The translations under genes were made by a program, and so were the position numbers. The notes under the pieces are model-generated. The model was not told the DNA's origin. It saw only the letters and a program-made list of their open reading frames with translations, and searched no databases. Shown piece by piece: positions 35,970 through 45,230 of a DNA stretch of 64,000 nt (the first letter of the stretch is position 1; every line of letters starts with the position of its first letter). The stretch spans positions 1 to 64,000 of the forward strand of contig JAPKFB010000003.1 of the NCBI GenBank assembly GCA_028821775.1, read 5' to 3'. The DNA is from Roseibacillus sp. (lineage in GTDB: Bacteria > Verrucomicrobiota > Verrucomicrobiia > Verrucomicrobiales > Akkermansiaceae).

Positions 35970-37100
35970 ATGAAGACCTCCCGCCGTTCCTTTCTGAAAT
36001 CGTCCGCCGTCCTCACAGGTTCCATTGTGGTGGTCTCTCCTGGGAGAGCTGCTCCGGAAGCGAAGATCGTGGAGACAAAGATCATCAGCCAGTTTCCGTC
36101 CAACTATCACGGCTGGCCCACTCTTGCGCAAAGGAAGAATGGGGAGCTCCTGGCAGTTTGCTCGGGCGGACGGGAGGGACACGTCTGTCCTTTTGGTCGA
36201 GTCGAATTCATGAAGTCCAACGATGGCGGCGAGAGCTGGTGTTTTCCGCGTGTCGTTATCGATGGCCCAATTGATGATCGTGATGCTGGAATCGTGGAGA
36301 CTGCGAAAGGATCCATTCTCATTACCAGCTTCACTTCCAACGCGTATGAAGGGCCGCTGGGAAAGAAGAGCGGAGAGGATCTTCGGCGTTGGAAAGCCGC
36401 TCACCATCGCAGCGATGCGGAAGGTCGCAAGAAGGCGCTGGGGTCGTGGATGATTCGTTCCACCAATGGCGGATTGAGTTTTTCGGGGCGATACCGGGTT
36501 CCTCTGAACAGCCCGCATGGTCCGATCCAACTTTCCGATGGCCGCCTCCTCTATGCAGGGAAGGCCCTATGGACACCGGAATCGAAGGTAGGGGTCTGCG
36601 AGTCAAAGGATGACGGGCTCAGCTGGCAGTGGCTCTCCGACATCCCAACGCGAAAAGGGGATGCGCACAAAAGCTACCATGAATTGCACGCTGCCGAAAC
36701 GCAGGACGGTAAACTGGTGGTCCAGATTCGGAATCACAACTCAAGGAATGCAGGAGAGAGCTTGCAGTGTGAGTCATCGGATGGGGGCAGGACGTGGAGC
36801 GACCCGCAAGCGATCGGAGTCTGGGGCTTGCCCTCGCACTTGTTGCGTCTCCGGGACGGCCGTCTCCTCATGAGCTACGGCTACCGCCGCAAGCCCTTTG
36901 GGAATCAAGCTCGTCTGAGCGAAGATGGGGGGACGACCTGGTCGGAGCCGATCATGATCTCGGGAGATGGAGTGAGCGGAGACTTGGGGTATCCCTCGAC
37001 GGTGGAGCTGGTCGCCGGACAGTTTCTCTCGGTCTGGTACGAGAAGATGGCAGGGTCGCCTCGGGCAGTCTTGCGGCAGGCGAGGTGGAGATTGACCTGA
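35970..37100 (+). CDS. Tat-exported sialidase/BNR-repeat exo-glycosidase
   Basis: From ATG 35970 the protein has 376 residues. It opens with a twin-arginine signal (SRRSFLKSSAVLTGSIVVVS) and contains five Asp-box (BNR) repeats: SNDGGESW (83-90), STNGGLSF, SKDDGLSW, SSDGGRTW and SEDGGTTW. This is a six-bladed sialidase-type propeller. The family releases terminal sialic acids, though some members are sialidase-like with other roles. The nanA and NanM-symporter genes in the same window make genuine sialidase activity plausible. It is cotranscribed with the preceding sulfatase by spacing. Confidence 0.85.
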   Translation: MKTSRRSFLKSSAVLTGSIVVVSPGRAAPEAKIVETKIISQFPSNYHGWPTLAQRKNGELLAVCSGGREGHVCPFGRVEFMKSNDGGESWCFPRVVIDGPIDDRDAGIVETAKGSILITSFTSNAYEGPLGKKSGEDLRRWKAAHHRSDAEGRKKALGSWMIRSTNGGLSFSGRYRVPLNSPHGPIQLSDGRLLYAGKALWTPESKVGVCESKDDGLSWQWLSDIPTRKGDAHKSYHELHAAETQDGKLVVQIRNHNSRNAGESLQCESSDGGRTWSDPQAIGVWGLPSHLLRLRDGRLLMSYGYRRKPFGNQARLSEDGGTTWSEPIMISGDGVSGDLGYPSTVELVAGQFLSVWYEKMAGSPRAVLRQARWRLT

Positions 37101-37661
37101 AGAGGTCAAGAGCCTCTGCGCTCCTGGTTGCGGAGGGAGCCTTCCCCGTGTTCAGACCTAGCAGGAATAGCTCAAGGTTAAGATGGGTCCACGACCCCGG
37201 AGGGGTCACCACGCCGTTGGACAAGGGAGCGTGCTGCGATTCATGAAGCCGTTGCGATCCAACCGGGATCGGATCGTTCGCCGGATCATAGACCCAGGGT
37301 GTCGCGTCCGTCTTAGCATCGCTTCGCCGTGACGTTGCTGCTCAACCTGGCAGCTGTTCTGTTACGGGTTCACCTCCTTCCCGAAGCGCTCATCGGGTTC
37401 GTCACCATCTGGAGTGTTCATGTCCCACTCGTGTCCACAGATGACTCATTCAAACTTATCCGGGTGGTCGGGGACTCCCTCCATTTCGCAAAGGGGGATG
37501 ACCAATTCTGACAAGGGGGAGATAAGGGGAGCGATCACCAAGTAGGCACTGCGATTTCCATCACCTTGAACTCGGCCGAACTAGAGGTGGCAACCTTGTG
37601 ATTTGATTTCCCAGAGAGGTCTCAGGGGGCAACGCCAGGGATCAGGGTGAGTTAGCTCCTC
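37101..37661. other. 560-bp gap between convergent genes
   Basis: No intact gene is seen. The plus-strand frame at 37329-37511 is probably antisense noise. The minus strand holds a short zinc-ribbon-like remnant (separate entry). The rest shows no repeat, tRNA or clear terminator. Confidence 0.5.
37362..37490 (-). pseudogene. Zinc-ribbon-like remnant (PhnA-like?) with in-frame TGA
   Basis: The minus-strand frame reads LCEMEGVPDHPDKFE, TGA at 37446-37448, then VICGHEWDMNTPDGDEP and stops at TAA 37362-37364. The ending ICGHEW looks like half of a zinc ribbon (C-x-x-C-G-H-E-W), with the first Cys at the TGA, as in PhnA-type or similar small zinc-ribbon proteins. No proper start or upstream domain is present. 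I consider it a decayed fragment; family assignment is weak. Confidence 0.3.
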
Positions 37662-40600
37662 CTACTTCAATTCGGAGAGATATTCCACGACATCCCGAAT
37701 CTCCTCCGCCTTCATCAGGGCCCCAAGGGGAGGCATGGTGGAGGAAAGGGTGTGACTGGAAATTTCGTGGGGGCGGAGATTTCGTTTTTTGCCATCGGCC
37801 ATTGTGACGACCCAGAAATCCTCGGACTTCCTGGTAAGAAGACCGTTGATTTCTTCTCCGTCCCTGGTCTTCAGGACGATCGTGCCGTAGCCCTCGGAGA
37901 TCTCCTTGGTTGGCTGCAGCATGGAGGTCACCAGATGCTCCCTGGTGCGCCTCGCTCCAATTTTCGAGAGATTGGGGCCGAGGTTGCTTCCATCCTTGCC
38001 GAGTTGGTGGCAGCGAATGCACTGCGCGGCCGCATGGTTGAGAACGAGTTTCCTTCCGCGCTCGGCATTGCCACCGAAATAAAGGCGATCTGGAGTCTCG
38101 GGAAGATCGATGCCCTTGGTCTTGGCGGCCTGCCAGAGCTCCAACTTCCATGCCGGCGCGGCTTTGCCCGCGCGGTAAGCGGCGATCAGGTCGTTCATCT
38201 TCTTCGTTGCACGCGGATCCTTGATCGTGGCCAGTTGGATGACCGCTTGGCCTTGTCCGGCCGGTTTGGCCTCATCGAGAAGGGTCAAGAGGAGGTTGAG
38301 GAGAGGAAGCCCGGCCTGATTCGCATATTGGCGGGCTTTTTCCTGCACTTTGGGGTCCGAGGATCCCAGGGCGGCGGCCACGAATTTTTTCAGGTCGGGA
38401 GACTTCGTTTTGGCCAGCGCCTCGAGGAGACGTATCTGGAGGGCGGAGTTGAGCGTGCCAAAGTGCTTGCTCGCTCCTTGCAGCCACTTGATTTCTCCGC
38501 GGACCGACACCCCGTTGAGAAGGACCTCGCGGAGATCGTTGTCAGCCATGAGGATTGGGTTCAACCGTGTCACCGCCGCCTGGACCGGTTTGTCGTCACG
38601 CGGTGAGTGCTTGCGGTAACGGCCTTCCACCGGATCCAGAACCGGGGGTTCTGACCACCACAGGATGGAGGCCAAGGCGGTGCGTTTCATGTTCGACGAT
38701 CCCTCGCCGTGCTTCAAGTAAGCCTCCAGTCGTTGTAAGCCGGAGAGCGAGCCAACGCGAAAGGCCGCGTTGATGACCCGGCGAATGAGGGCTTCGTTGG
38801 TGAGTCCCTTGCGTTCGAGTAGGAGGGAAAGAGCAGGCAGGGCATCAGGAATGGATTGATCGTCGTGAATGGCGCGCGCGGCCTCGAGGAGAACAAGTTC
38901 ATCCTTGTCCTTCAGGAAGGCTTTGACTTGTGGAGACTTCAGTTTGCGCAATGCGACGATCGCTCCGAGCCGGACAGATCTGCTCTGGTGAGTCGAAAGG
39001 GAAGCCAATTGCCCCGTCGACATTGCGCCCTTCAATCCCATCACGGCGGCATGGCGAAGATAGGCGTCGGTGGAGCCTCCGGATTCCAAGAGCGCCACGA
39101 GGGAGGGAGCGGCACTCTTGACCCCATGGTTGCCTAGAGCGATCGCGCTGAAGAATTTCACGCGGGGAGCTTGGTGGGCGAGGCTTTTGAGCAGATAGTT
39201 CTGAAGGCCGGCGATTTCTTGGATATTTCCGGGGGTTTCCCCGGTCACCTTTGCGCATTGAGCAATCAGTTCGGGATCGCCGCTCTCCCACGCTTGCGTC
39301 AGATGGGCGAGATAAGCCGGGGCTTGGCGGGCGAGTTGGCCCATGCCCCAGATCGCATGCAATTTGCCCACCCTAGTCGCCTCCGGGTCGTTGAAGGTGA
39401 ATTGGAAGACTCCGAACTTCTTCTGGCGGACCAGTTCGAACTGGCCCTTCATGCGCACGCGCTGATCGGGGTTGTTGAGCCATCGTTTTAACACCTCGTC
39501 GGTTGCTTGGGTTGCATCAAGAGCAAGGATTTTCTGGGTCTCCTCACGGGCGGGATGGCGGTTTTCTTCCGCGACATCGAATCGGTGAATGGAGCCTCTC
39601 TTTGAGCCGTAGGAAGCGGAGTAGAGGGCGCCGTCGGGGCCGATGGCGAGCCCCGTGTTGCTCACTCCGCCCTTGATCGCGGACTGTTCCTTGAACTCAA
39701 AGTAGGCCCCCTTCTCCGTGAACCTGAAGACCCGCACTTCGCTCTTCTGATTCGTCATGAAAAAGCAATCGGCGAGGGCAAGGGAGAGCGCGGTGCCAGG
39801 ATTGGCCGTGAAGCCGCAGGGTCCCGGGCCGAAATTGCCGATGGTGGGCGTAAGGTAGGCCGCGTGATCCTTGCGATCGGGCAGGAAGAGTTTCTCGTCC
39901 ATCCATGGGTTGTAGGCATCGATCCCGCTGATCTTGATGAAGTCCTGTTTGCGCAACCACTGCCAGTTTAATCGCCACCCGTGTTCACTCCCCTCTGTGA
40001 TGTAGAGGGAACGCTCCTTTTCGCCAGGGTAGTCTCCGTCGTTGTCCATGCTGAACAAGTTGCCGTGAGAATCAAAGGCGAGTTCCTGGGCATTGCGCTC
40101 ACCACTCGAGTAGCGCTCGACCCGGGAGCCATCCATCTCGCAACGAAAAATCCCACCCGCGTTCGGCATGTGGTAGGTCTTGCCTTCCTTGGTCTGGAGG
40201 AAGTGGCCCTTGTCAGCGAGGGACCAGTAGACCCGACCGTCCGGCCCGAGAGTGACGCCGCTCAGGTTGTGTCCGCCCTGTCCCATGTGGACCTGGAAAC
40301 CGGTCGCCACCACTTGCTTTTCTTCCGGAATGCCGTCGCCGTCCTTGTCGACAAAGCGGAGGAAGTCTGGTTCGGCTGCGACGAACACATCATGGCCCAC
40401 TGCGAGCACTCCTGCCGAGATGCCCGTCACTTCGTTATGAAATTCACCAAGGGTTTGAATCGTTTCCGCTTTGCCGTCGCCATTCTTGTCGACGACTTGC
40501 ATGAGGCTGTCCTTTTGCACGGTCAGGTCCTGCCAGTCTCTCTTGCCATCGCCATTGCGATCCGGAATCCAGCTCTGGCCGGTCAGGTAATCGCGATACC

Positions 40601-41273
40601 AGGCGCGGCGTTCCTCCACCGTGGTGAGGGAGAGATCCATTTTCACGAGGTCCTGGTGATGCCGAATATCGAGGCTGCTCTGCTTGCGTCGTTTGGCTAC
40701 CGTGATGTAGGCACGGCCGCGATCATCGAGGGAAATGGCAACACTGTTTGCAATGGAGGGATCGCTGGCCCACTCGGTCACGAGATAGGTGTCTGTTGTT
40801 GCGGCGCCTGGTGCTGGAGTCGGGCCGGGGGAGATGCCGGGCAAATGAATGGTGTGGATGTTGGCCCAATCGTTCTTGTTGCTCCCATGGACCGTGAGGC
40901 GGACCCAACGTGTTTTGATGTTCGGGATTTTATAGGCGACGACCCTTTCCTGGCCCTTGCTTTGAAACTTCTGCGGGGCCCTCCAATTCTTCCCGTCGTT
41001 CGAAGTGCGGATATCGAAGGCGTAGTCACGCTCACCATGATAGAAGCCCACTCCAACCTGGGAGAGACTCACCGCGTCGCTCAGTTCGCATTGAATCCAG
41101 TGACCGCGGCCCAGGGCGGACCACTTCGATTCGGCATCGGCGTCGAAGGCCTTGGCGGCTTCATTGCCGGTTTGCGACTGATCCGCGGTGATGGATTTGA
41201 GGACTGCAGCCTTCGGTGAGCCCGCAAGGGTGAGACTCGCCAAGAGAGTGGCGAGGAGGGGAATTCGTTTCAT
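37662..41273 (-). CDS. PVC-type heme-binding dehydrogenase with discoidin and HEAT domains
   Basis: A 1203-residue secreted protein from ATG 41273 (signal MKRIPLLATLLASLTLAG; ATG 41309 is an alternative). Domains in order: an F5/8 type C-like discoidin domain (about 25-140), a membrane-bound-dehydrogenase/glucose-dehydrogenase-type propeller (about 165-570), a HEAT-repeat region (about 600-1030) and a C-terminal cytochrome c with CIRCH (Cys1085, Cys1088, His1089). This is the PVC-type CxxCH-heme protein expanded in Planctomycetes and Verrucomicrobia, presumed to oxidise sugars or alcohols in the periplasm. Fusion to a discoidin domain suggests glycan binding. It stands alone. Confidence 0.9.
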   Translation of the reverse strand: MKRIPLLATLLASLTLAGSPKAAVLKSITADQSQTGNEAAKAFDADAESKWSALGRGHWIQCELSDAVSLSQVGVGFYHGERDYAFDIRTSNDGKNWRAPQKFQSKGQERVVAYKIPNIKTRWVRLTVHGSNKNDWANIHTIHLPGISPGPTPAPGAATTDTYLVTEWASDPSIANSVAISLDDRGRAYITVAKRRKQSSLDIRHHQDLVKMDLSLTTVEERRAWYRDYLTGQSWIPDRNGDGKRDWQDLTVQKDSLMQVVDKNGDGKAETIQTLGEFHNEVTGISAGVLAVGHDVFVAAEPDFLRFVDKDGDGIPEEKQVVATGFQVHMGQGGHNLSGVTLGPDGRVYWSLADKGHFLQTKEGKTYHMPNAGGIFRCEMDGSRVERYSSGERNAQELAFDSHGNLFSMDNDGDYPGEKERSLYITEGSEHGWRLNWQWLRKQDFIKISGIDAYNPWMDEKLFLPDRKDHAAYLTPTIGNFGPGPCGFTANPGTALSLALADCFFMTNQKSEVRVFRFTEKGAYFEFKEQSAIKGGVSNTGLAIGPDGALYSASYGSKRGSIHRFDVAEENRHPAREETQKILALDATQATDEVLKRWLNNPDQRVRMKGQFELVRQKKFGVFQFTFNDPEATRVGKLHAIWGMGQLARQAPAYLAHLTQAWESGDPELIAQCAKVTGETPGNIQEIAGLQNYLLKSLAHQAPRVKFFSAIALGNHGVKSAAPSLVALLESGGSTDAYLRHAAVMGLKGAMSTGQLASLSTHQSRSVRLGAIVALRKLKSPQVKAFLKDKDELVLLEAARAIHDDQSIPDALPALSLLLERKGLTNEALIRRVINAAFRVGSLSGLQRLEAYLKHGEGSSNMKRTALASILWWSEPPVLDPVEGRYRKHSPRDDKPVQAAVTRLNPILMADNDLREVLLNGVSVRGEIKWLQGASKHFGTLNSALQIRLLEALAKTKSPDLKKFVAAALGSSDPKVQEKARQYANQAGLPLLNLLLTLLDEAKPAGQGQAVIQLATIKDPRATKKMNDLIAAYRAGKAAPAWKLELWQAAKTKGIDLPETPDRLYFGGNAERGRKLVLNHAAAQCIRCHQLGKDGSNLGPNLSKIGARRTREHLVTSMLQPTKEISEGYGTIVLKTRDGEEINGLLTRKSEDFWVVTMADGKKRNLRPHEISSHTLSSTMPPLGALMKAEEIRDVVEYLSELK

Positions 41274-41402
41274 GTTGGGGATGGGGAAGGTTCTGATACG
41301 GAGATGCATTTGTCCATCTAGCGTTGAGTTGCCAGCAAGGAGGATCCAAGCTACGCGGCTTTCCGCTTGGCTCCAATTCTCCTACCTGCAACTCTCCTAG
41401 AC

Positions 41403-42248
41403 GTGGCATCTAGATTCAAGACTCGCTGTCCTCATTGCAAATCGAATATCGCCTATGAAGCGGAGCACGCGGGCAAGCCGGCCAAGTGTCCGACCTGTAA
41501 AGGCGAAGTGCAGATTCCCAAGATTCCTCCGGTGGTGCCGGGGTTGGTGGCCTCCGGCTCGCATTCCAGTCGGTTATCGGTGCCAGATTCCGGCGCTGCT
41601 TCCAAGCATCAGATGCTCCCTTCCGCAGAGGGAGGCATGGGACTTGCCTTCAGCGATCCGATGGATTCCCAAGCTGCAGCCATGTATGGGCTCGGGAAGG
41701 AGGGGACCCTCACCTGGGGATTTACGCTTTGCCTGGTGTTCCCCATTGTGTCGTGGCTCGCCTTTTGGCGAGGGGCGGCGACCTTGATCACCCTCATAGG
41801 AAGGGAAGGCGAGGAGGGATTGCAAAAGGCGAAGTTCCTTGATCATCTCGAAGTCGTTGTTTCGATGTCGGTGCTCGTTGTGATTCTCCTTGGAGTGCTC
41901 TTCGTTCTCAATGCGATGCATGGAAAAAAAGTCCCTCTCCGGGAGGTGCTCTTCACAACCGGGCTTATTCTCCTGCCCTTGGTGGGGCTTGCTCTCTATG
42001 GGCTCGGTCTCTCCTTTTTCAAGATCAAGTCGGCCGACGCGATGGAAGTGATCGGCTACGTCACCACCTTCTCCACGCTTCTGAGTTTGAGTAGCTTCTT
42101 TCTTCTTGTCTTCGCCGCCATCACGAGCGTGATCGGCTACTCGAAAAAGGCGGGGTTCTGGCTCACTCCCGCGGTGCTCATTGTTGTCATTGTGCTCTTC
42201 GGTTGGATTTCGAAGCTGACCTCCGAGATCGGGAAGATGGGGAACTGA
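41403..42248 (+). CDS. Zinc-ribbon multi-pass membrane protein of unknown function
   Basis: About 281 residues from GTG 41403. The N-terminal 40 residues form a zinc ribbon (CPHC ... CPTC), typical of the MJ0042-like fingers in PVC proteins. A variable linker and then about five membrane helices follow, from about residue 105. I cannot assign a function; ribbon-plus-membrane proteins of this kind are common and uncharacterised in the phylum. The start is uncertain because no ATG precedes the ribbon (TTG 41367 is another option). It is divergent from the heme dehydrogenase gene. Confidence 0.7.
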   Translation: MASRFKTRCPHCKSNIAYEAEHAGKPAKCPTCKGEVQIPKIPPVVPGLVASGSHSSRLSVPDSGAASKHQMLPSAEGGMGLAFSDPMDSQAAAMYGLGKEGTLTWGFTLCLVFPIVSWLAFWRGAATLITLIGREGEEGLQKAKFLDHLEVVVSMSVLVVILLGVLFVLNAMHGKKVPLREVLFTTGLILLPLVGLALYGLGLSFFKIKSADAMEVIGYVTTFSTLLSLSSFFLLVFAAITSVIGYSKKAGFWLTPAVLIVVIVLFGWISKLTSEIGKMGN

Positions 42249-42406
42249 GAGGAAGGGGAGCAAATTTTCAGGTGATCCGGGCGGATTCTATGCATCTGGC
42301 AGAGACCACGAAGGAACAGGCGCCCATTCGTCGGGGAGGGAAGCCATTGAACCGTTAAAATGTTGTTGCGGTCGCGATCAAATCCAAGGCACTCATTGAG
42401 AACCCG

Positions 42407-43657
42407 ATGATCAATCGAACCGGATCCAGACTCCTCCTCTTTCTTCTCGGGAGTGCGCCTCTTGTGCACGCCGAAAAGGATCCGCGGGAATGGGAGGCGG
42501 AACTGGAGAAGAAATTTGCCGCCTCCAAAAACTATGTCGCAAAATACGAGAGTATTTCGCCGGGGAAGGATGGAGTGCTTAAGATTACGGTGGCCGAACT
42601 GCGTGAGATCGGAGCTTCCATGATTGAGATGAGTGCAGAGGGGCAGGCCATGATGTCCATACTGCGAATTCCGCGGGGACACCCAGGAGAGGGGGTTTAC
42701 TATTCAGTCGGGGAACAAAAAAGTGTGGTGGTGGGATTTGAGGAGGGGTTTGCCGCTTGGGCGGCAGGGTTGGAGGCTGTGCGAAAGTCTTTGCGCGACA
42801 ATGCGCCGGTAAGAAATCTGAAGTGGCATTGGTCGGCCGCACCGTGCTACCTCGACGGGATGCTCAATGTCAGTTTGCGCCTTCACAATGAAGGGGAGGC
42901 CCCCTGGGTGAATGATATGCTCACGAGATTTTCCACCAAGGTGGAGGAGAGTGGGAGTTCGGTGATCTTTACTCTTCCCGACGAGTTGAACGTTTCGATC
43001 GACCAACAAAGCGGGCTCCTCTCCGAGCAACGAGTTTTGAGGGGAGGCCAGCAGGTCGTCCTGAGATTAAAAAAGGTGGATGCCCTCAAGGGGATTGAGG
43101 ATTTCCAGAAAATCCTGACCAAGGAGAACTGGGACAATGCGGAGAAAGTTCCTTTCGGTCAGGCGCCGATGGCGGAGGAACTCACTAGAATCGGAGCCCA
43201 GGTGCTCATGACCGCCGCCATGGATTCAGATTTCACCTTGGATGAACTGGGCGCCCGCATGAAGCAGGAACGCAAACAACTGATTGACTACTGGAAGGTG
43301 ACCCATGGGAGCAAATTCAGTCTCTTGGTCACCAAGAGAAAAGTGCGAATCATGCGGGGGAGTCTCCTGACCGAATATCAGAAGTTTGTGGACCGCGACC
43401 CTCTCGCTCCGAAGCGACTGGGTTTCTTGCCATGGTTGCAGCAGGAACGACCAACGATCGAGAGGAAGCTGGAAGGAGAATTGTCGGGCAGTGATGCGAT
43501 GAGAGCCACGCGGGGTGAAATGGAGCCCTGGCTTCCCCTGGCGAATATTCCCCTTCCCCTTCGTGAGAAGGTGGTGGTGTTTCTCAGACAGTTTTTCGAT
43601 TCCGCCAACGGGGCCCTTGCCATGATGTTGATGGATGAGGTTGTGAAGGACGAATAG
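42407..43657 (+). CDS. Secreted protein of unknown function
   Basis: A 416-residue protein with a signal peptide (MINRTGSRLLLFLLGSAPLVHA, cleaved before EKD). The mature N-terminal part (WEAELEKKFAASKNYVAKYESISPGKDGVLKITVAE) is faintly reminiscent of LolA-like lipoprotein carriers. The remainder is alpha/beta with no catalytic motif I recognise. It is monocistronic as far as can be seen, and the next gene is convergent. Confidence 0.65.
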   Translation: MINRTGSRLLLFLLGSAPLVHAEKDPREWEAELEKKFAASKNYVAKYESISPGKDGVLKITVAELREIGASMIEMSAEGQAMMSILRIPRGHPGEGVYYSVGEQKSVVVGFEEGFAAWAAGLEAVRKSLRDNAPVRNLKWHWSAAPCYLDGMLNVSLRLHNEGEAPWVNDMLTRFSTKVEESGSSVIFTLPDELNVSIDQQSGLLSEQRVLRGGQQVVLRLKKVDALKGIEDFQKILTKENWDNAEKVPFGQAPMAEELTRIGAQVLMTAAMDSDFTLDELGARMKQERKQLIDYWKVTHGSKFSLLVTKRKVRIMRGSLLTEYQKFVDRDPLAPKRLGFLPWLQQERPTIERKLEGELSGSDAMRATRGEMEPWLPLANIPLPLREKVVVFLRQFFDSANGALAMMLMDEVVKDE

Positions 43658-43693
43658 GCGAAGGATGGAGGGACGTTGCCTCTAGGTTCCGAA

Positions 43694-43708
43694 TCGCCGA
43701 GACGGCGA
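43694..43708. terminator. Short GC hairpin between convergent genes
   Basis: A 6-bp stem TCGCCG/CGGCGA with an AGA loop between the stops at 43657 (plus) and 43744 (minus). There is no T-tract; a weak or bidirectional terminator is inferred from position only. Confidence 0.3.
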
Positions 43709-43743
43709 CGAGCCGGGGATGCAGGGAAGGGCGGGGAGTTTTC

Positions 43744-45225
43744 TCACGCCAGCACGCCTTTCACGATCTTGCCATGAACATCGGTCAGTCGATAGTGGCG
43801 ACCTTGGAAACGGTAGGTCAGCCGTTTATGATCGATTCCAAGCAGGTGGAGGATTGTGGCGTTGAGATCGTGGATGTGGACACCCTTGGTCGGCTTGTCG
43901 ACGATGTTGTAGCTCCAGTCATCGGTCTCCCCGTAACTGGTGCCACCCTTGATGCCGCCTCCGGCCATCCAGATGGAGAAACAGCGGGGATGATGATCGC
44001 GGCCGTAATTCGTTGCGTTTCCACCTTGGCGGTAGACCGTGCGCCCAAATTCTCCGCCCCAAACCACCAGGGTGTCGTCGAGCATGCCGCGACTCCTGAG
44101 ATCTTGGACCAGGGCGGAAGATCCCTGGTCGACTTCCTTGGCCAGCTTGGGATGACGACCGGGAAGATTGGAATGATGATCCCAACCACGGTGGTAAAGT
44201 TGGATGAAGCGCACATCGCGTTCGGCCAGTCGACGAGCGAGCAGGCAATTGGCGGCGTGCGTTCCAGGGGTGCGGGCGTCCTCGCCATAGAGCTTGAACG
44301 TGCTTTCTGGTTCGTCCGAGAAGTCCGTCAATTCAGGAACCGAGATTTGCATGCGGTAGGCCATTTCGTACTGAGCGATGCGCGTGGCGATTTCCGGATC
44401 CCCGACCTGTTCGAAGCGTTGCTGGTTGAGCTCTGCCAGAACATCGAGCATCTCGCGTCGTTCCTGCAACCCCGCGCCGGTGGGATCCTTGAGGTAGAGG
44501 ACGGGATCGCCAACTCCGCGCAGTTTCACCCCTTGGTGATTGGAGGGAAGAAATCCACTGCCCCAGAGTCGCGAGTAGGTTGGTTGGGCTTGGTTATCCG
44601 AATTCTTGTCGAGGAGAACCACGAAGGCCGGGAGGTTCGCGTTGGTGCTGCCGAGGCCGTAGCTCGCCCAGGCCCCGAGCGAAGGGCGTCCCGGTTGCTG
44701 ATGACCGGTTTGGAAAAAGGTGATCGCCGGGTCGTGATTGATCGCCTCCGTGTACATCGATCTGATGATGCACATCTCATCTGCGATCTTCTGATGGTGG
44801 GGCAACATATCGCTGATCCACTGCCCGGATTGTCCACACTGCGTGAATTTGTTGAACGACTTTGCAGCGGGAAAAGACTTCTGTCTCGAGGTCATTCCGG
44901 TAAGGCGTTGGCCTCCGCGAATGGAATCAGGCAGGTTCTGGCCATCGAGTTTTTCGAGGGTCGGTTTGTAGTCGAAGGTGTCGACTTGAGAAGGCGCGCC
45001 CGATTGGAAGAGATAGATCACACGCTTGGCCTTGGGTGCGAAGTGAACCGGTCCGGCTTCCCCGGGGCGGTATCCCGGGCCGTTCTTTTCGGCGCGGCTC
45101 GCAGCCTGAATTGTGGGTGAGTTCAGGAGGGAAGCCAGCGCCGCAGCGCCAAGTCCCGCCGTGGTGCCGCGTTGGAGGAAGTGGCGGCGTGTCAGATTGA
45201 TATGATGCTCGGTAAGGGGGTCCAT
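43744..45225 (-). CDS. DUF1501 protein (Tat-exported, alkaline-phosphatase-like fold)
   Basis: A 493-residue protein with a Tat signal ([25 protein letters not shown]). Characteristic DUF1501 stretches: [82 protein letters not shown] and [19 protein letters not shown]. These exported proteins of unknown activity belong to the alkaline-phosphatase/sulfatase superfamily. They are nearly always next to a PSD1/DUF1553 gene, here 5 bp upstream. The pair probably acts together at the envelope. Confidence 0.95.
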   Translation of the reverse strand: MDPLTEHHINLTRRHFLQRGTTAGLGAAALASLLNSPTIQAASRAEKNGPGYRPGEAGPVHFAPKAKRVIYLFQSGAPSQVDTFDYKPTLEKLDGQNLPDSIRGGQRLTGMTSRQKSFPAAKSFNKFTQCGQSGQWISDMLPHHQKIADEMCIIRSMYTEAINHDPAITFFQTGHQQPGRPSLGAWASYGLGSTNANLPAFVVLLDKNSDNQAQPTYSRLWGSGFLPSNHQGVKLRGVGDPVLYLKDPTGAGLQERREMLDVLAELNQQRFEQVGDPEIATRIAQYEMAYRMQISVPELTDFSDEPESTFKLYGEDARTPGTHAANCLLARRLAERDVRFIQLYHRGWDHHSNLPGRHPKLAKEVDQGSSALVQDLRSRGMLDDTLVVWGGEFGRTVYRQGGNATNYGRDHHPRCFSIWMAGGGIKGGTSYGETDDWSYNIVDKPTKGVHIHDLNATILHLLGIDHKRLTYRFQGRHYRLTDVHGKIVKGVLA

Positions 45226-45230
45226 GGTCG

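Noticed and set aside
37362-37490. A second selenoprotein
   Set aside because: No complete domain or start codon and the frame ends after 28 codons; the SECIS-like stem could arise by chance. Kept only as a low-interest finding.
39981-41219. Long plus-strand ORF (412 residues) opposite the heme dehydrogenase gene
   Set aside because: It mirrors the codon bias of the real gene on the other strand and has no recognisable domain. The same holds for the plus-strand ORFs at 43774-45120 and 46029-47180.
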